Source of the DNA: Pseudoglutamicibacter albus | GTDB lineage: Bacteria > Actinomycetota > Actinomycetes > Actinomycetales > Micrococcaceae | NCBI RefSeq assembly: GCF_022346425.1 | Contig: NZ_JAKRCW010000004.1 | Location: forward strand, 62,001 to 126,000 | Length of the DNA stretch: 64,000 nt | Direction: 5' to 3' | Part shown: one piece after another, positions 1 to 9,915 of the stretch | Layout of the letters: each line of letters begins with the position of its first letter | Numbering within the stretch: position 1 is the first letter of the stretch | Notes under the pieces: generated by a model | Databases searched by the model: none | What the model saw: only the letters and a program-made list of their open reading frames with translations | Told to the model about the DNA's origin: nothing | Translations under genes and position numbers: made by a program

Positions 1-664
1 GGACCTCAGGCATGATCTTGCCCATCGCTTCAACGAGCTGGAAGTCAAGGTCTGCCGGTGTGATGTTGTTGCAACGCTTAGCGGCAAGAACCGCCGCATC
101 GTGCAATTCGGAGATGGTTTCAACACCGTTGAAGCCACCACCCACAACAACAACACGCAGCGCACGCTTACGCGCCACCGGGTCATCGGTATTGTCAGCG
201 AACTGGATGCGTTCCTGCACGTGGTCGCGCAAATAGATCGCTTCCTCCACACGCTTCACCCCGATGCCGGCATCAGCAAGGCCCGGGATCGGGAACGTCT
301 TGGTGATCGCACCAGCGGCGAGGACTACATCCTGGTAAGGGATGGTGAACTCTTCACCGTTGTCATCCTTGACGAGTGCTTCCTTCGCCTGATGGTCGAT
401 GCGGACTACCGAGCCGCGCACGAGCTCGCTGTGACGAAGCCAACGTGCGTGAGGCACCGTGATGTGGCGTGGCTCGATCGATCCACCCATAACTTCCGGG
501 AGGAACGGCTGATAGGTCATGTATGGAAGCGGATCGACAACGGTGACGACGCCGCCAAGTGCACGAACCTTCTTCTGCAGGTTCTTAGCAACGTAAAGAC
601 CGAGGTATCCACCCCCAACAACAAGAGTACGTGGGCGTTGGGACAGTTGCTGTGAGCTAGGCAT
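1..664 (-). CDS. ndh: Type II NADH dehydrogenase (NDH-2), N-terminal part, cut by window start
   Basis: Reading the minus strand from ATG at 664 gives a flavoprotein that begins with a Rossmann FAD motif (TLVVGGGYLGLYVAKNL), and has a second nucleotide-binding motif about 165 residues in (VVVVGGGFNGVET). The segment PYMTYQPFLPEV is typical of non-proton-pumping NADH:quinone oxidoreductases, which pass electrons from NADH to menaquinone at the inner face of the membrane. About 221 codons are visible; the C-terminal membrane-anchoring half lies outside the window. The start is chosen because it gives the normal short N-terminus before the FAD motif. The ribosome-binding site is weak (GGAA) and the ATG sits inside an inverted repeat. 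It could be another member of the pyridine nucleotide-disulphide reductase family, but NDH-2 fits best. Confidence 0.85.
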   Translation of the reverse strand, partial: MPSSQQLSQRPRTLVVGGGYLGLYVAKNLQKKVRALGGVVTVVDPLPYMTYQPFLPEVMGGSIEPRHITVPHARWLRHSELVRGSVVRIDHQAKEALVKDDNGEEFTIPYQDVVLAAGAITKTFPIPGLADAGIGVKRVEEAIYLRDHVQERIQFADNTDDPVARKRALRVVVVGGGFNGVETISELHDAAVLAAKRCNNITPADLDFQLVEAMGKIMPEV

Positions 665-679
665 AGTTCCATTCTATGC
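661..679. promoter_or_regulatory. Inverted repeat covering the ndh start codon
   Basis: GCATAG (661-666) and CTATGC (674-679) form a 6-bp inverted repeat with a 7-base spacer. The ndh ATG lies in one arm. It may be a small operator or an mRNA hairpin over the start; a 6-bp arm can also occur by chance. Confidence 0.25.
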
Positions 680-711
680 CTGATCTGCGATTGTCAAACT
701 TCACGCGGCAC

Positions 712-1662
712 TCAGCGGCGCATGAGATCGATCGCAACGCCGTCAAGAATGTCGTTTTCACTCGCCGCGAGCTCTTTGACGCGCCCGCCGGTGCGTTCCT
801 GGATGGTTTCAAGGATCGTTTTGAGGATCATCGCGCCACCGGTCATGATGTCGACCCGGCCAGGGTGCATGTACGGCAGGTCAGCGAGCCGCTTCTTAGA
901 GAACGATGCGAGTTCGCCACACACTGCGATCGCCAACGGGACGGGGATCGCGGCGCCGGTGATGCGTTCTGGGACATACGAAGGCAGGTCGAGCGCGTGA
1001 GCGAGCACCGTGGTCACGGTACCGGCGACACCCACGAGCCTGTCAACCGAGCTGAAATCAATCGTGTCTGAGATCCCCGCCAGGACCTCCCCGACGGCCT
1101 GAGCGAGTTCTTCTTTCTGTTCCTCTGATGGCGGATCAGAATGCATGAAACGCTCGGCGTAACGGACCGCACCCATCTGCGTTGATACTTCAGCAGTCAC
1201 CTCGCCGCCGCGCCCGGTCACGAACTCGGTGGACCCTCCCCCAAGGTCCAGGACCAAAACATTCTCAACCGGAGCCACATCGACCGCAGAGACCGCGCCC
1301 GTGAACGAGAAGCGAGCCTCCTCCTCGCCCGTGATGACGCGCGGCTCGACCCCGAGATGATGGCGCACCACATCGTGCACCTCCTCAGCGTTGGCGGCAT
1401 CCCGGGTAGCTGAGGTAGCCACGAACGTGGTCTGCTCCGGCTGGAACCGTTTGATCGTGGCCGCGAAACCATCGAGGGCTTTCGCAAGCCTGCCTAGGGC
1501 CTCTGCCGAGACCCGGCCGTGAGAGTCCACGCCCTCCCCGAGCCGCACAACCTCCATCGTGCGTACACAGTCGGTGAGTTCGATCTCGCCGTCAGTGACC
1601 GTCATATCAGCAATCAGGAGTCGGACGGAGTTCGTTCCACAGTCGATGACGGCAGCACGCAT
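712..1662 (-). CDS. ppx: Ppx/GppA family phosphatase (exopolyphosphatase-like)
   Basis: This 316-aa protein belongs to the ASKHA-fold Ppx/GppA family, which releases phosphate from polyphosphate or converts pppGpp to ppGpp in the cytoplasm. The family signatures are present in order: the first phosphate loop IDCGTNSVRLL at residues 6-16, SATRDA at 84-89, TGEEEAR at 111-117 and LDLGGGSTEF at 138-147. At 316 residues it is the short actinobacterial form, like mycobacterial Ppx2, without the C-terminal HD domain of long bacterial Ppx. The start ATG follows the stop of the DUF501 gene directly (TAG then ATG), so the two are almost certainly translationally coupled. Polyphosphate versus pppGpp preference cannot be told from sequence. 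Confidence 0.88.
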   Translation of the reverse strand: MRAAVIDCGTNSVRLLIADMTVTDGEIELTDCVRTMEVVRLGEGVDSHGRVSAEALGRLAKALDGFAATIKRFQPEQTTFVATSATRDAANAEEVHDVVRHHLGVEPRVITGEEEARFSFTGAVSAVDVAPVENVLVLDLGGGSTEFVTGRGGEVTAEVSTQMGAVRYAERFMHSDPPSEEQKEELAQAVGEVLAGISDTIDFSSVDRLVGVAGTVTTVLAHALDLPSYVPERITGAAIPVPLAIAVCGELASFSKKRLADLPYMHPGRVDIMTGGAMILKTILETIQERTGGRVKELAASENDILDGVAIDLMRR

Positions 1663-2391
1663 CTAGTTACCCTCCGCCTGGTTCGTGCCATCGGCCGCGC
1701 TGCTGCCGGCCTTGCTGTTGTCGCTAGCCTCGTCTGCCGCGCGTTTGGCGGCTCGTTCAAGTCGCTTCTTCTCCGGGTCACCCGCTTGGGTGCGCACGTG
1801 GCGGGACTTGTCTTTCGATGGCGCGGGACCTTCGGTGTCCCACGCGCCTTGGCACGAACAGACATCGGGGCGCCACCACTGAGCGATCGCTTCGAGAGCT
1901 TGGTCGCCGAGCGGATTGGTCCCCGGGCCAGCTGCCAGCGAATGCCCCACCAGCACGTGAATACATTTGACGCGGTCCGGCATCCCGCCCGCGGATACTC
2001 CCGCGATCTCAGGGACCTCACCCACGCCGGAGCGCTTACCGATCGCATCCCGCACCGCAAGATAGTGTTCGTGCGCCGCGGCGTAGGCTTTCGCGAGCTC
2101 AGGGTCTTTAGAAAGTTGTTCGTTCATTGTGACCATGAGGCCTTCAGCCTCAACACGTGAGCACGCCGAGGTCGCGACCGGATGCGTCAAATAGTAGGTC
2201 GTGGGGAACGGGATACCGGAGCTGAGACGAGGCGCGGTGGTTGCCACGAGAGGATTACCGCACACGCAGCGAGCGCCGATCTCCACGATGTCACGAGCGG
2301 GCCGGCCAAGCTGACGCGAAACGGTGTCAACGTCCTTCTCGGTGGGGACCCGCTGTTCGCTATTGAGCGCCTCTGCTGCGGGGGTCGTCAT
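1663..2391 (-). CDS. DUF501 domain-containing protein
   Basis: This 242-aa protein carries the DUF501 block typical of Actinobacteria between the ftsB-like and ppx genes (the same order as mycobacterial Rv1024-Rv1026). Two conserved cysteine/histidine clusters are visible: CVCGNPLVATTAPRL near residue 42, followed by FPTTYYLTHP, and GMPDRVKCIHVLVGHSLA near residue 136, with CSCQGAW further on. The pattern suggests a metal site, but no biochemical function is established for the family. The last 60 residues are a low-complexity K/R/A/S tail. Start: ATG preceded by GAGGAGAAG. Its stop codon abuts the ppx start. Confidence 0.8.
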   Translation of the reverse strand: MTTPAAEALNSEQRVPTEKDVDTVSRQLGRPARDIVEIGARCVCGNPLVATTAPRLSSGIPFPTTYYLTHPVATSACSRVEAEGLMVTMNEQLSKDPELAKAYAAAHEHYLAVRDAIGKRSGVGEVPEIAGVSAGGMPDRVKCIHVLVGHSLAAGPGTNPLGDQALEAIAQWWRPDVCSCQGAWDTEGPAPSKDKSRHVRTQAGDPEKKRLERAAKRAADEASDNSKAGSSAADGTNQAEGN

Positions 2392-2446
2392 GTCTTCTCC
2401 TCACTCGGTGCCGCGCCTATCGATACCTGCACCGATCAACTTCTAC

Positions 2447-3592
2447 TCAGTCTTTTTCACCTTCGGGCTCTTGAGCATTTTTCTCTGAGTCCTGGAAGCG
2501 CGTGGTCGGGTTGACGGCTAGCGACACGGTGGAATCCCACAGCCCTTCGACCCACGGCAGCCCTTGGCGGTAGCCGCTCGGGTGGTTGGTTGAGGCGAGC
2601 TTCTTTTTAGCAGGCTTACCCACCGGGACGTAGAGCTTCTCCCCCGGCGCATACACATTGAGCCGGTTGCGGGACTGTTGCCTAATGTATTCCGGGTCAT
2701 CCCAGCGTTTGAGCTCGCGGGTGAGCCGTTCTTGTTCCGCTTTTGCCTTCGCGATGTCCGCGCGGGCTTTGTTGAGTTCGGCGGTCTGCTGGCCAAGGGT
2801 TGTGAGCGCTGGGAACACTGTTACCACCGAGATCGCGATGACGATGGTGAGCACGATGACGCGCATCGACAAGCTTTTAGCCGGAACGGGCTGTTGTGGG
2901 GCTGGCTTGTTCTTCTCGGCTGGGGTGCGCTTGCCCGTCGATCGGATTGCGCCTTGAAGTGCTGCGCGTTCCGTGAGGCGATCGTTGATGCGGGCTTTGC
3001 GGCGTCGAATCGCTGCCGCTCGGAGACCGCGGCCGGGTTTCGTCGGCGGCTCAGCCAGTGACTCGCGCTCTTGCTTAGCCCGCCCTTGCTTTGCTTGACT
3101 CTGTTGAGATTGGCCCTGCTGGGATGGATCCTGCCTGGCTTGCTGTTGGCGGGCGTGGAATCGCGCTTTACGTTCTTCGGTGTCTTGGGCTCGGGCTTCC
3201 GCGAGTTTCTGCGCATGCTCGCGTTGTGCACGGCGGCGTTCGGTTTTCTCTAGGCGGCGTTGCTTCTTCGCTAAACGACGCTGGCTAGCACTGTTTCCCG
3301 CTTGGGCTTCAACCCGCGGCTGGCCTTTTTCTCCGCCTTTAGCGGTCGCTGAGAACGTGTCCTTCGTAGGTGATGCAGAGCCCTGTGGCTGACCTTCGGC
3401 GCGTTGGCGTTCGCGCTCACGATCTTGCCTCAGTTGTTGCTCGCGCTCTTGCTGGAGCTCTTGTTCTCGCTGTTGCGCGCGTTGTTGTTCTAGCTCGTGT
3501 TCACGCTGTTGCGCACGGCGCAGGGCTTCTTCGGATTTACGCGCCTGCTGTGCACTGTGCGCATGCGGAACGCGTGGGCGTCGCGGGCTCAT
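2447..3592 (-). CDS. FtsB/DivIC-type septum formation initiator with long basic N-terminal extension
   Basis: The C-terminal third shows the septum-initiator layout: one transmembrane helix (about residues 243-263, SMRVIVLTIVIAISVV), a coiled coil rich in A/E/K/R just outside the membrane, then WDDPEYIRQQSRNRL and the GEKLYVPVG segment typical of FtsB. FtsB bridges FtsL and FtsQ in the divisome. The roughly 240 residues before the helix are cytoplasmic, almost entirely Q/R/E/A/K, and probably form a long charged coiled coil; mycobacterial homologues also carry a basic extension, but this one is large. The ATG at 3592 is preferred over the GTG at 3598 because GAGAGGA lies 7 bases upstream of it. 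The gene lies upstream of DUF501 and downstream of eno, the conserved actinobacterial order. Confidence 0.8.
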   Translation of the reverse strand: MSPRRPRVPHAHSAQQARKSEEALRRAQQREHELEQQRAQQREQELQQEREQQLRQDRERERQRAEGQPQGSASPTKDTFSATAKGGEKGQPRVEAQAGNSASQRRLAKKQRRLEKTERRRAQREHAQKLAEARAQDTEERKARFHARQQQARQDPSQQGQSQQSQAKQGRAKQERESLAEPPTKPGRGLRAAAIRRRKARINDRLTERAALQGAIRSTGKRTPAEKNKPAPQQPVPAKSLSMRVIVLTIVIAISVVTVFPALTTLGQQTAELNKARADIAKAKAEQERLTRELKRWDDPEYIRQQSRNRLNVYAPGEKLYVPVGKPAKKKLASTNHPSGYRQGLPWVEGLWDSTVSLAVNPTTRFQDSEKNAQEPEGEKD

Positions 3593-3694
3593 TGACACAT
3601 CCTCTCGGCGCTCAATCCATCCAGTCTTTGCCTGCTCCCAGGCGAGGCTCCCCCCACCTTCATTCCTGGGCCAACCCAGCTGGGGTGAGAAAGC

Positions 3695-3731
3695 AGGAAA
3701 CCACCGAAGCGTGAGGCTTCGGTGGTTTCCT
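3695..3731 (-). terminator. Terminator downstream of eno
   Basis: A perfect 16-bp inverted repeat (3695-3710 with 3716-3731) with a 5-base loop lies just past the enolase stop codon. On the minus strand it is followed by a short T-rich stretch (GCTTTCTC). It separates eno from the ftsB-like gene. Confidence 0.75.
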
Positions 3732-3776
3732 ATCCTACTCAGCTGAGGCGGGCCTGCGGGCTAACCTCGCCGTGCA

Positions 3777-5546
<1,770 letters not shown>

Positions 5547-5557
<11 letters not shown>

Positions 5558-6347
5558 CTGGATCTTTCGGATTGCGCTCTGCCTGCTTCTGCTCACGCGA
5601 CTCTGCTTGCTTCGGTTCGCGCGGCTCGGCCTGCTGCTGGGTTGGGTCCCTGTGGACTTCGCGGCGCGGGATTTTCGGTTTCGGCTCGGTTTCTTCCCAC
5701 TCAGGGTTCACGCGCCAGATCACGCGGTGGACGATGCGGTCCAGGATCCACCCGAGCACCATCGCGATGCAGATGGAGATGATGATCCCGAGCAGGCGGT
5801 TCGATTCCATCCACTGGCCGGCCACGGTCCCGATCAGCACGGAGTATGCGCCCCACATGAGGCAACCGATCGCGTCAAACAGCATGAACGTTTTACGTGA
5901 ATATCCGGTGGCCCCGGCGGTGAAGTTCACGGCAACGCGGCCGATTGGCACGTATCGGGCCGTGAAGATGAGCACGCCACCGCGTTTTTCGAGCTGTTTC
6001 TCTGCGGTCACGAGCATTTTCGCGACCGCGGGCCTGCGCATCCACTTGAACCCTTGCCTGCCCACGGCTCGGCCTAACGAGTACGCGATCTGATCGCCGA
6101 TGAACGCACCCATTGCACCCACTAACGCGAGCACCATGACAGGCAAGAAGCCTTGAGAGGCCCACACCGAGGACAAGCCAACGAGCAAAGACTCTGAAGG
6201 CACCACTGGGAAGAACCCGTCGATCACAGACATGATGAAAACCACGGGCAACACCCACCATGCGGTGGCGGCGTGCAGGATCCAGTCGTTGATCATGTCC
6301 ATGGTCTCGCCGAGTTTTGTGGCGATGACTAGACCGGTGAGGCTCAT
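5547..6347 (-). CDS. DedA family membrane protein
   Basis: This 266-aa multi-span protein has the DedA/VTT pattern: re-entrant SVIDGFFPVVPSESLL near residue 40, the GDQIAYSLGR segment, and FTARYVPIGRVAVNFTAG with the conserved arginines and proline. DedA proteins sit in the cytoplasmic membrane and are linked to undecaprenyl-phosphate or phospholipid flipping and to proton-dependent membrane homeostasis. The last 60 residues are a soluble, highly charged tail with an imperfect EP-REPKQAESREQKQAE repeat. The chosen ATG at 6347 has GGGAAG about 11 bases upstream; a second ATG at 6302 (MDMIND) would also give a full DedA core. It overlaps the mazG-like gene downstream. Confidence 0.88.
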
Positions 6348-6376
6348 CTCGTCATGCTCTTCCCTTTTCAGTGTGT

Positions 6377-7576
6377 TTACTGTTTGTGTGCGGCTTCCTC
6401 TGCCGCGAGTAGCGCGGCGCGCGTCATGACGGCAACGCCGGTCTTGATCGCGGATTCATCCGGGTCATAGTCGCCCTGATGGAGGTCATACACTGGCCCG
6501 CCTGGCCTGCGCGTACCCAGGCGCATCAGTACGCCTGGCTTGCGCATCGTCATCCACGCGAAGTCTTCGCCACCCATCGATTGCGGCATGAGCTCGATGG
6601 CCTCGCCGCCTATCTCTTGGCGCGCGGCTTCTTCGATGAGCGCGGTTTCGGTTTCCGCGTTGACAACCGGCGGGACTCCGCGGATGTGTTCGAGCTCGAC
6701 CTCGACGTTGTAGGGGGCTGCAACCTGCTTGATGACCTGATCCAGCAGCTCTCCTGCCTGATCCCAAGCTGAAGCGTCGAGGCAACGCATCGTGCCGGAT
6801 AGGGTTCCGAACGCCGGAATCGCGTTCGGAGCGTTACCTGCGTTGATCTGGCCCCACACAACCGATACGGCCGAGCGGACGTCGATGCGGCGGCTTAGGA
6901 CCGCCGGAACGCCGAGCGCGATCTGCGCCATCGCGTATATGAGGTCTTCGGTCAGGTGCGGGCGGGAGGTGTGACCGCCGCGCCCGTGCAGGCGGATACG
7001 GATCGTGTCAGATGCCGAGGTGATCGCGCCGATGCGGGTGCCGACGCGGCCGGCGAGGATACGGGGTTCGCAATGCAGGGCCGCAAGCCGCGGCAACGGA
7101 TCGATTACGCCTTGCTTGATGACCTTCTTAGCCCCGCCTGGCATTTTCTCTTCAGCAGGCTGGAAGATCACCCGAACCCGGGCGTTGAGTCTGCCTTCGG
7201 TGTTCAGGCGGTGCAGAACCAGCGCAACGCCGAGCATCACCGTGGTGTGGACGTCGTGGCCGCACGCGTGTGCCACGCCCTTGTTCTGGGATGCAAACTC
7301 CAGGCCTGTCACTTCCGTGACGGGTAGCGCGTCGATGTCGGCGCGTAAACCGATCGCGAAAGGCCCCTCCCCGATATCGACGTAGGCGCCGGTGTCTTGG
7401 AGGCGGACCGGCTCCAGCCCGGCTTTTTCAAGCGCTTCTACGATCCGGTCTGTGGTACGGAATTCTTCGAAAGAGAGCTCCGGGTCAGCGTGGACTTCAC
7501 GGCGGAATGCGACGAGGGTATCGAACAGGTCCTCGATGTGCTCAGCGGTATCAGGGGCGGGCCTTTGAGATGTCAC
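6377..7576 (-). CDS. M20D-family amidohydrolase / peptidase
   Basis: This is a metal-dependent amidohydrolase of the M20D group (hippurate hydrolase, IAA-amino-acid hydrolase, N-acyl-amino-acid deacylase). Visible motifs are CGHDVHTTVMLG (metal-binding His and Asp), PAEEKMPGGAKK (catalytic and bridging glutamates), an inserted dimerisation domain around GGHTSRPHLTEDL, and SMGGEDFAWM with the last metal ligand near the C-terminus. Length of 399 aa is typical. The GTG at 7576 is used because GAGGAGAG lies about 7 bases upstream; the frame stays open to a TTG at 7603. The substrate cannot be named; family members cleave acyl groups from amino acids. It is followed by dedA with a 30-base gap. Confidence 0.85.
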   Translation of the reverse strand: MTSQRPAPDTAEHIEDLFDTLVAFRREVHADPELSFEEFRTTDRIVEALEKAGLEPVRLQDTGAYVDIGEGPFAIGLRADIDALPVTEVTGLEFASQNKGVAHACGHDVHTTVMLGVALVLHRLNTEGRLNARVRVIFQPAEEKMPGGAKKVIKQGVIDPLPRLAALHCEPRILAGRVGTRIGAITSASDTIRIRLHGRGGHTSRPHLTEDLIYAMAQIALGVPAVLSRRIDVRSAVSVVWGQINAGNAPNAIPAFGTLSGTMRCLDASAWDQAGELLDQVIKQVAAPYNVEVELEHIRGVPPVVNAETETALIEEAARQEIGGEAIELMPQSMGGEDFAWMTMRKPGVLMRLGTRRPGGPVYDLHQGDYDPDESAIKTGVAVMTRAALLAAEEAAHKQ

Positions 7577-7624
7577 GGCGTATCTCTCCTCTTTGTCTCT
7601 CAATCAGAGTAGGTGCCTCTAGAT

Positions 7625-8722
7625 TCAGAGTACGTCCGTTTGACCGTGAGCTTTCAACGCGTTAACTGCATCCTTAACCTGCTGTGCATGGGACTTTGTG
7701 GTCACCAGAAGCGCGTCCGGAGTATCGACCACGACAACGTCTTCAACGCCGATCAACGCGATCACGCGGTTCGTATCAGAAACCACGATGCCGGAGGAGT
7801 CATCGACGTAGACGCGGCTTCCGTGGCCCAGGACTTTCACGCGTGTGTCATCCTCGGCAGGGTTGAGCCGGCCCAGGGCGGCGAAGTCGCCGACGTCGTC
7901 CCACGTGAATTCGCCTGGGACCACCGCAACATCACCGGCTAGCGCGGCAGGCTCGGCGACCGCGTAGTCGATCGCGGTTTTAGGTAGGCCCGGCCACACC
8001 TCGTTGAGGACCCGCTCTTGACGCTCAGTTCCCCACGCGTCAGCGATCTCTTCAAGCCCTGCGGCAAGCGCTGGCTCGTTTTCCCGTAGGTGCTGGAGCA
8101 TGAGCCCCACCGGGGCCACGAACATTCCGGCGTTCCAGAGGTAGCTACCGCTGGCCAGGTAGCGCTGTGCTGCGGCCCCGCCTGGCTTCTCAACGAATTC
8201 GATGACTTTCCGGCCGCTCGGTGCACCAGGGATATCGAGCTTGCCGCCGGTGCGGATATAACCGAAACCGGTTGCAGCGTAGGTAGGTGTAATGCCGATC
8301 GTGACGATCTTGCCGGTCGCGGCGATATGCACCGCTTCAGTGACTGCCTCACGGAACTGTTCTTCCGGAGTGATCACCTGATCGGCCGCGAACGATCCCA
8401 TGATGATGTCCGGGTCGCACTTATTGAGGATCGCTGCCGCCAAACCGATCGCGGCAGCCGAATCCTTCGGTTCAGGCTCCAACACGAGGTCATGCTCTTT
8501 AAGCTCAGTGATCTGCCGGCGCACCGCGTCTCCATGTGCGCGGCCTGTGACGACCAGGACACGGTCATTCATCAAAGGCAAGAGACGCTCGTACGTCGAG
8601 CGGATCAGCGTTGTTCCGGAGCCTGTGAGGTCATGCAGGAACTTAGGGGCTGCTGCACGAGAGAGCGGCCAAAGCCTAGTGCCCGTCCCGCCTGCAGGGA
8701 TGACGCCGTAAAAGCGTTCCAT
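7625..8722 (-). CDS. manC: Mannose-1-phosphate guanylyltransferase
   Basis: The protein starts with the nucleotidyltransferase loop GVIPAGGTGTRLWPLSR, followed by AAPKFLHDLTG, VVTGRAH, FGYIRTGG and the lysine-bearing FVEKPG, the pattern of GDP-mannose pyrophosphorylases. It makes GDP-mannose from mannose-1-phosphate and GTP for mannan, glycolipid or protein mannosylation. About 365 residues is the single-domain actinobacterial form without the C-terminal isomerase cupin of enterobacterial ManC. The ATG at 8722 places the loop at the usual distance from the N-terminus. Its ribosome-binding site is poor (AAAGGG about 14 bases up), and an upstream start at up to 8764 cannot be excluded. It diverges from the sdh operon. 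Confidence 0.9.
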   Translation of the reverse strand: MERFYGVIPAGGTGTRLWPLSRAAAPKFLHDLTGSGTTLIRSTYERLLPLMNDRVLVVTGRAHGDAVRRQITELKEHDLVLEPEPKDSAAAIGLAAAILNKCDPDIIMGSFAADQVITPEEQFREAVTEAVHIAATGKIVTIGITPTYAATGFGYIRTGGKLDIPGAPSGRKVIEFVEKPGGAAAQRYLASGSYLWNAGMFVAPVGLMLQHLRENEPALAAGLEEIADAWGTERQERVLNEVWPGLPKTAIDYAVAEPAALAGDVAVVPGEFTWDDVGDFAALGRLNPAEDDTRVKVLGHGSRVYVDDSSGIVVSDTNRVIALIGVEDVVVVDTPDALLVTTKSHAQQVKDAVNALKAHGQTDVL

Positions 8723-9033
8723 GACATCGCCCGAAAACCCTTTATTCTTCATCATTTGCATCACACTACCCGAGATGATGTGACCGGCGTCCTACCGAAG
8801 GATGAGTCGAAGTAGACCAAAGTATTAGGAAAGCTTTGGCGTGCATATTTCACCCAGATGACATGCGCCCATGAAGCAACCGACATATTTAAGGGTCGCA
8901 GATCACACTGGCGGCCAAGCACTCGGCACGCAAACTCAAAGTGCATTAGTCTAGATAGGAACGCTGACATCGGCGCGCACCCGAAATTGTGCCCAAAGTG
9001 GCACATACGCCCGGTGGTCTTGGAGGTAGATCA
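8723..9033. other. Divergent intergenic region between manC and sdhC
   Basis: This 311-base gap must hold promoters for manC (minus) and sdhCDAB (plus). I see an AT-rich patch around 8815-8855 with a 6-bp inverted repeat CCAAAG/CTTTGG (8817-8822, 8834-8839; 11-base spacer), and a second AT-rich patch near 8940-8960. No strong consensus promoter, riboswitch or small ORF stands out. The only clear element is the sdhC ribosome-binding site GGAGG at 9022-9026. Confidence 0.4.
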
Positions 9034-9426
9034 GTGTCGAAGACATCTTCTGGCACCCTGTATCGCGGCCGTGAAGGCATGTGGTCATGGGTGGGACACC
9101 GCGTTACCGGTGTCGTTATTTTCTTCTTTTTGCTCGTCCACGTTCTGGACACCGCCCTGGTTCGCATTGACCCAGGCGCATACGACGCCGTGATTGGCGC
9201 GTACAAGAACCCGATCATGGCTCTCGGTGAGCTCGCGCTAGTCGCCGCGATCGTGTTCCACGCCTTCAACGGTGTCCGCTTGATCTTGGTTGACTTCCTG
9301 AAGCAGGGCACCAAGATCCAGCGCGGCCTCTTCTGGGGCGTCATCGTCCTGTGGGTCGTGACCGTCGCCGCATTCGCTGCACGTCACTTGGCCCTCGTGT
9401 TCAGCCACTTCTTTGGGGGTAACTAA
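9034..9426 (+). CDS. sdhC: Succinate dehydrogenase cytochrome b556 subunit
   Basis: SdhC is one of two membrane anchors of succinate dehydrogenase (complex II), binding haem b and the quinone site. The 130-aa product has three transmembrane helices, the family motif WSWVGHRVTGVVIFF near the N-terminus, and HAFNGVRLILVD at the start of the third helix. The GTG at 9034 is chosen because GGAGG lies 7 bases upstream; an in-frame GTG at 8989 lacks a ribosome-binding site. It is the first gene of sdhCDAB, the usual order in Actinobacteria, and is followed by sdhD after two bases. Confidence 0.93.
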   Translation: MSKTSSGTLYRGREGMWSWVGHRVTGVVIFFFLLVHVLDTALVRIDPGAYDAVIGAYKNPIMALGELALVAAIVFHAFNGVRLILVDFLKQGTKIQRGLFWGVIVLWVVTVAAFAARHLALVFSHFFGGN

Positions 9427-9428
9427 TC

Positions 9429-9881
9429 ATGGCTACTGCACAGATTGAAGCTCCCCGTTCCCCACGAATTGACCCGAAGTACAACCGGTCACGTAAGTCT
9501 CGCAACAACTTCGAGATGATGGCGTGGCTGTTCATGCGCTTCTCGGGCGTGGTCCTGATCGTACTGATCTTCGGCCACCTCATCACCAACCTGCTGGTGG
9601 GCGACGGTGTAGCCGCTATCGATTTCGGTTTCGTTGCCGGTAAGTGGGCTAACCCGCTGTGGCAGTTCTGGGACCTGACGATGCTGTGGCTGGCAATGTT
9701 GCATGGCACCAACGGTGTTCGCACCATCATCAATGACTACGCTGAGAAGGATCGCACCCGTTTCTGGCTCAAGACGATCCTCTACATCGCCTCGATCTTC
9801 ACGGTGATCCTCGGCACCTTGGTCATCTTCACCTTTGATCCATGCATCCCTGGCTCGACTCTCGCCGTGTGCGGCGCCTGA
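9429..9881 (+). CDS. sdhD: Succinate dehydrogenase membrane anchor subunit
   Basis: The 150-aa product is the second membrane anchor of complex II. It has a soluble N-terminus of about 35 residues, then three hydrophobic helices. MRFSGVVLIVLIFGHLITNL carries the histidine expected for haem or quinone binding, and MLHGTNGVRTIINDY is the second family motif. The C-terminus ends in a short cysteine-containing periplasmic tail (DPCIPGSTLAVCGA). The start is ATG with a GGGGGT stretch upstream that overlaps the end of sdhC. The gene is separated from sdhA by 34 bases, which hold the sdhA ribosome-binding site. Confidence 0.93.
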   Translation: MATAQIEAPRSPRIDPKYNRSRKSRNNFEMMAWLFMRFSGVVLIVLIFGHLITNLLVGDGVAAIDFGFVAGKWANPLWQFWDLTMLWLAMLHGTNGVRTIINDYAEKDRTRFWLKTILYIASIFTVILGTLVIFTFDPCIPGSTLAVCGA

Positions 9882-9915
9882 GTAGCCCCCTGACGTTTCG
9901 AAAAGGAAAACACGA

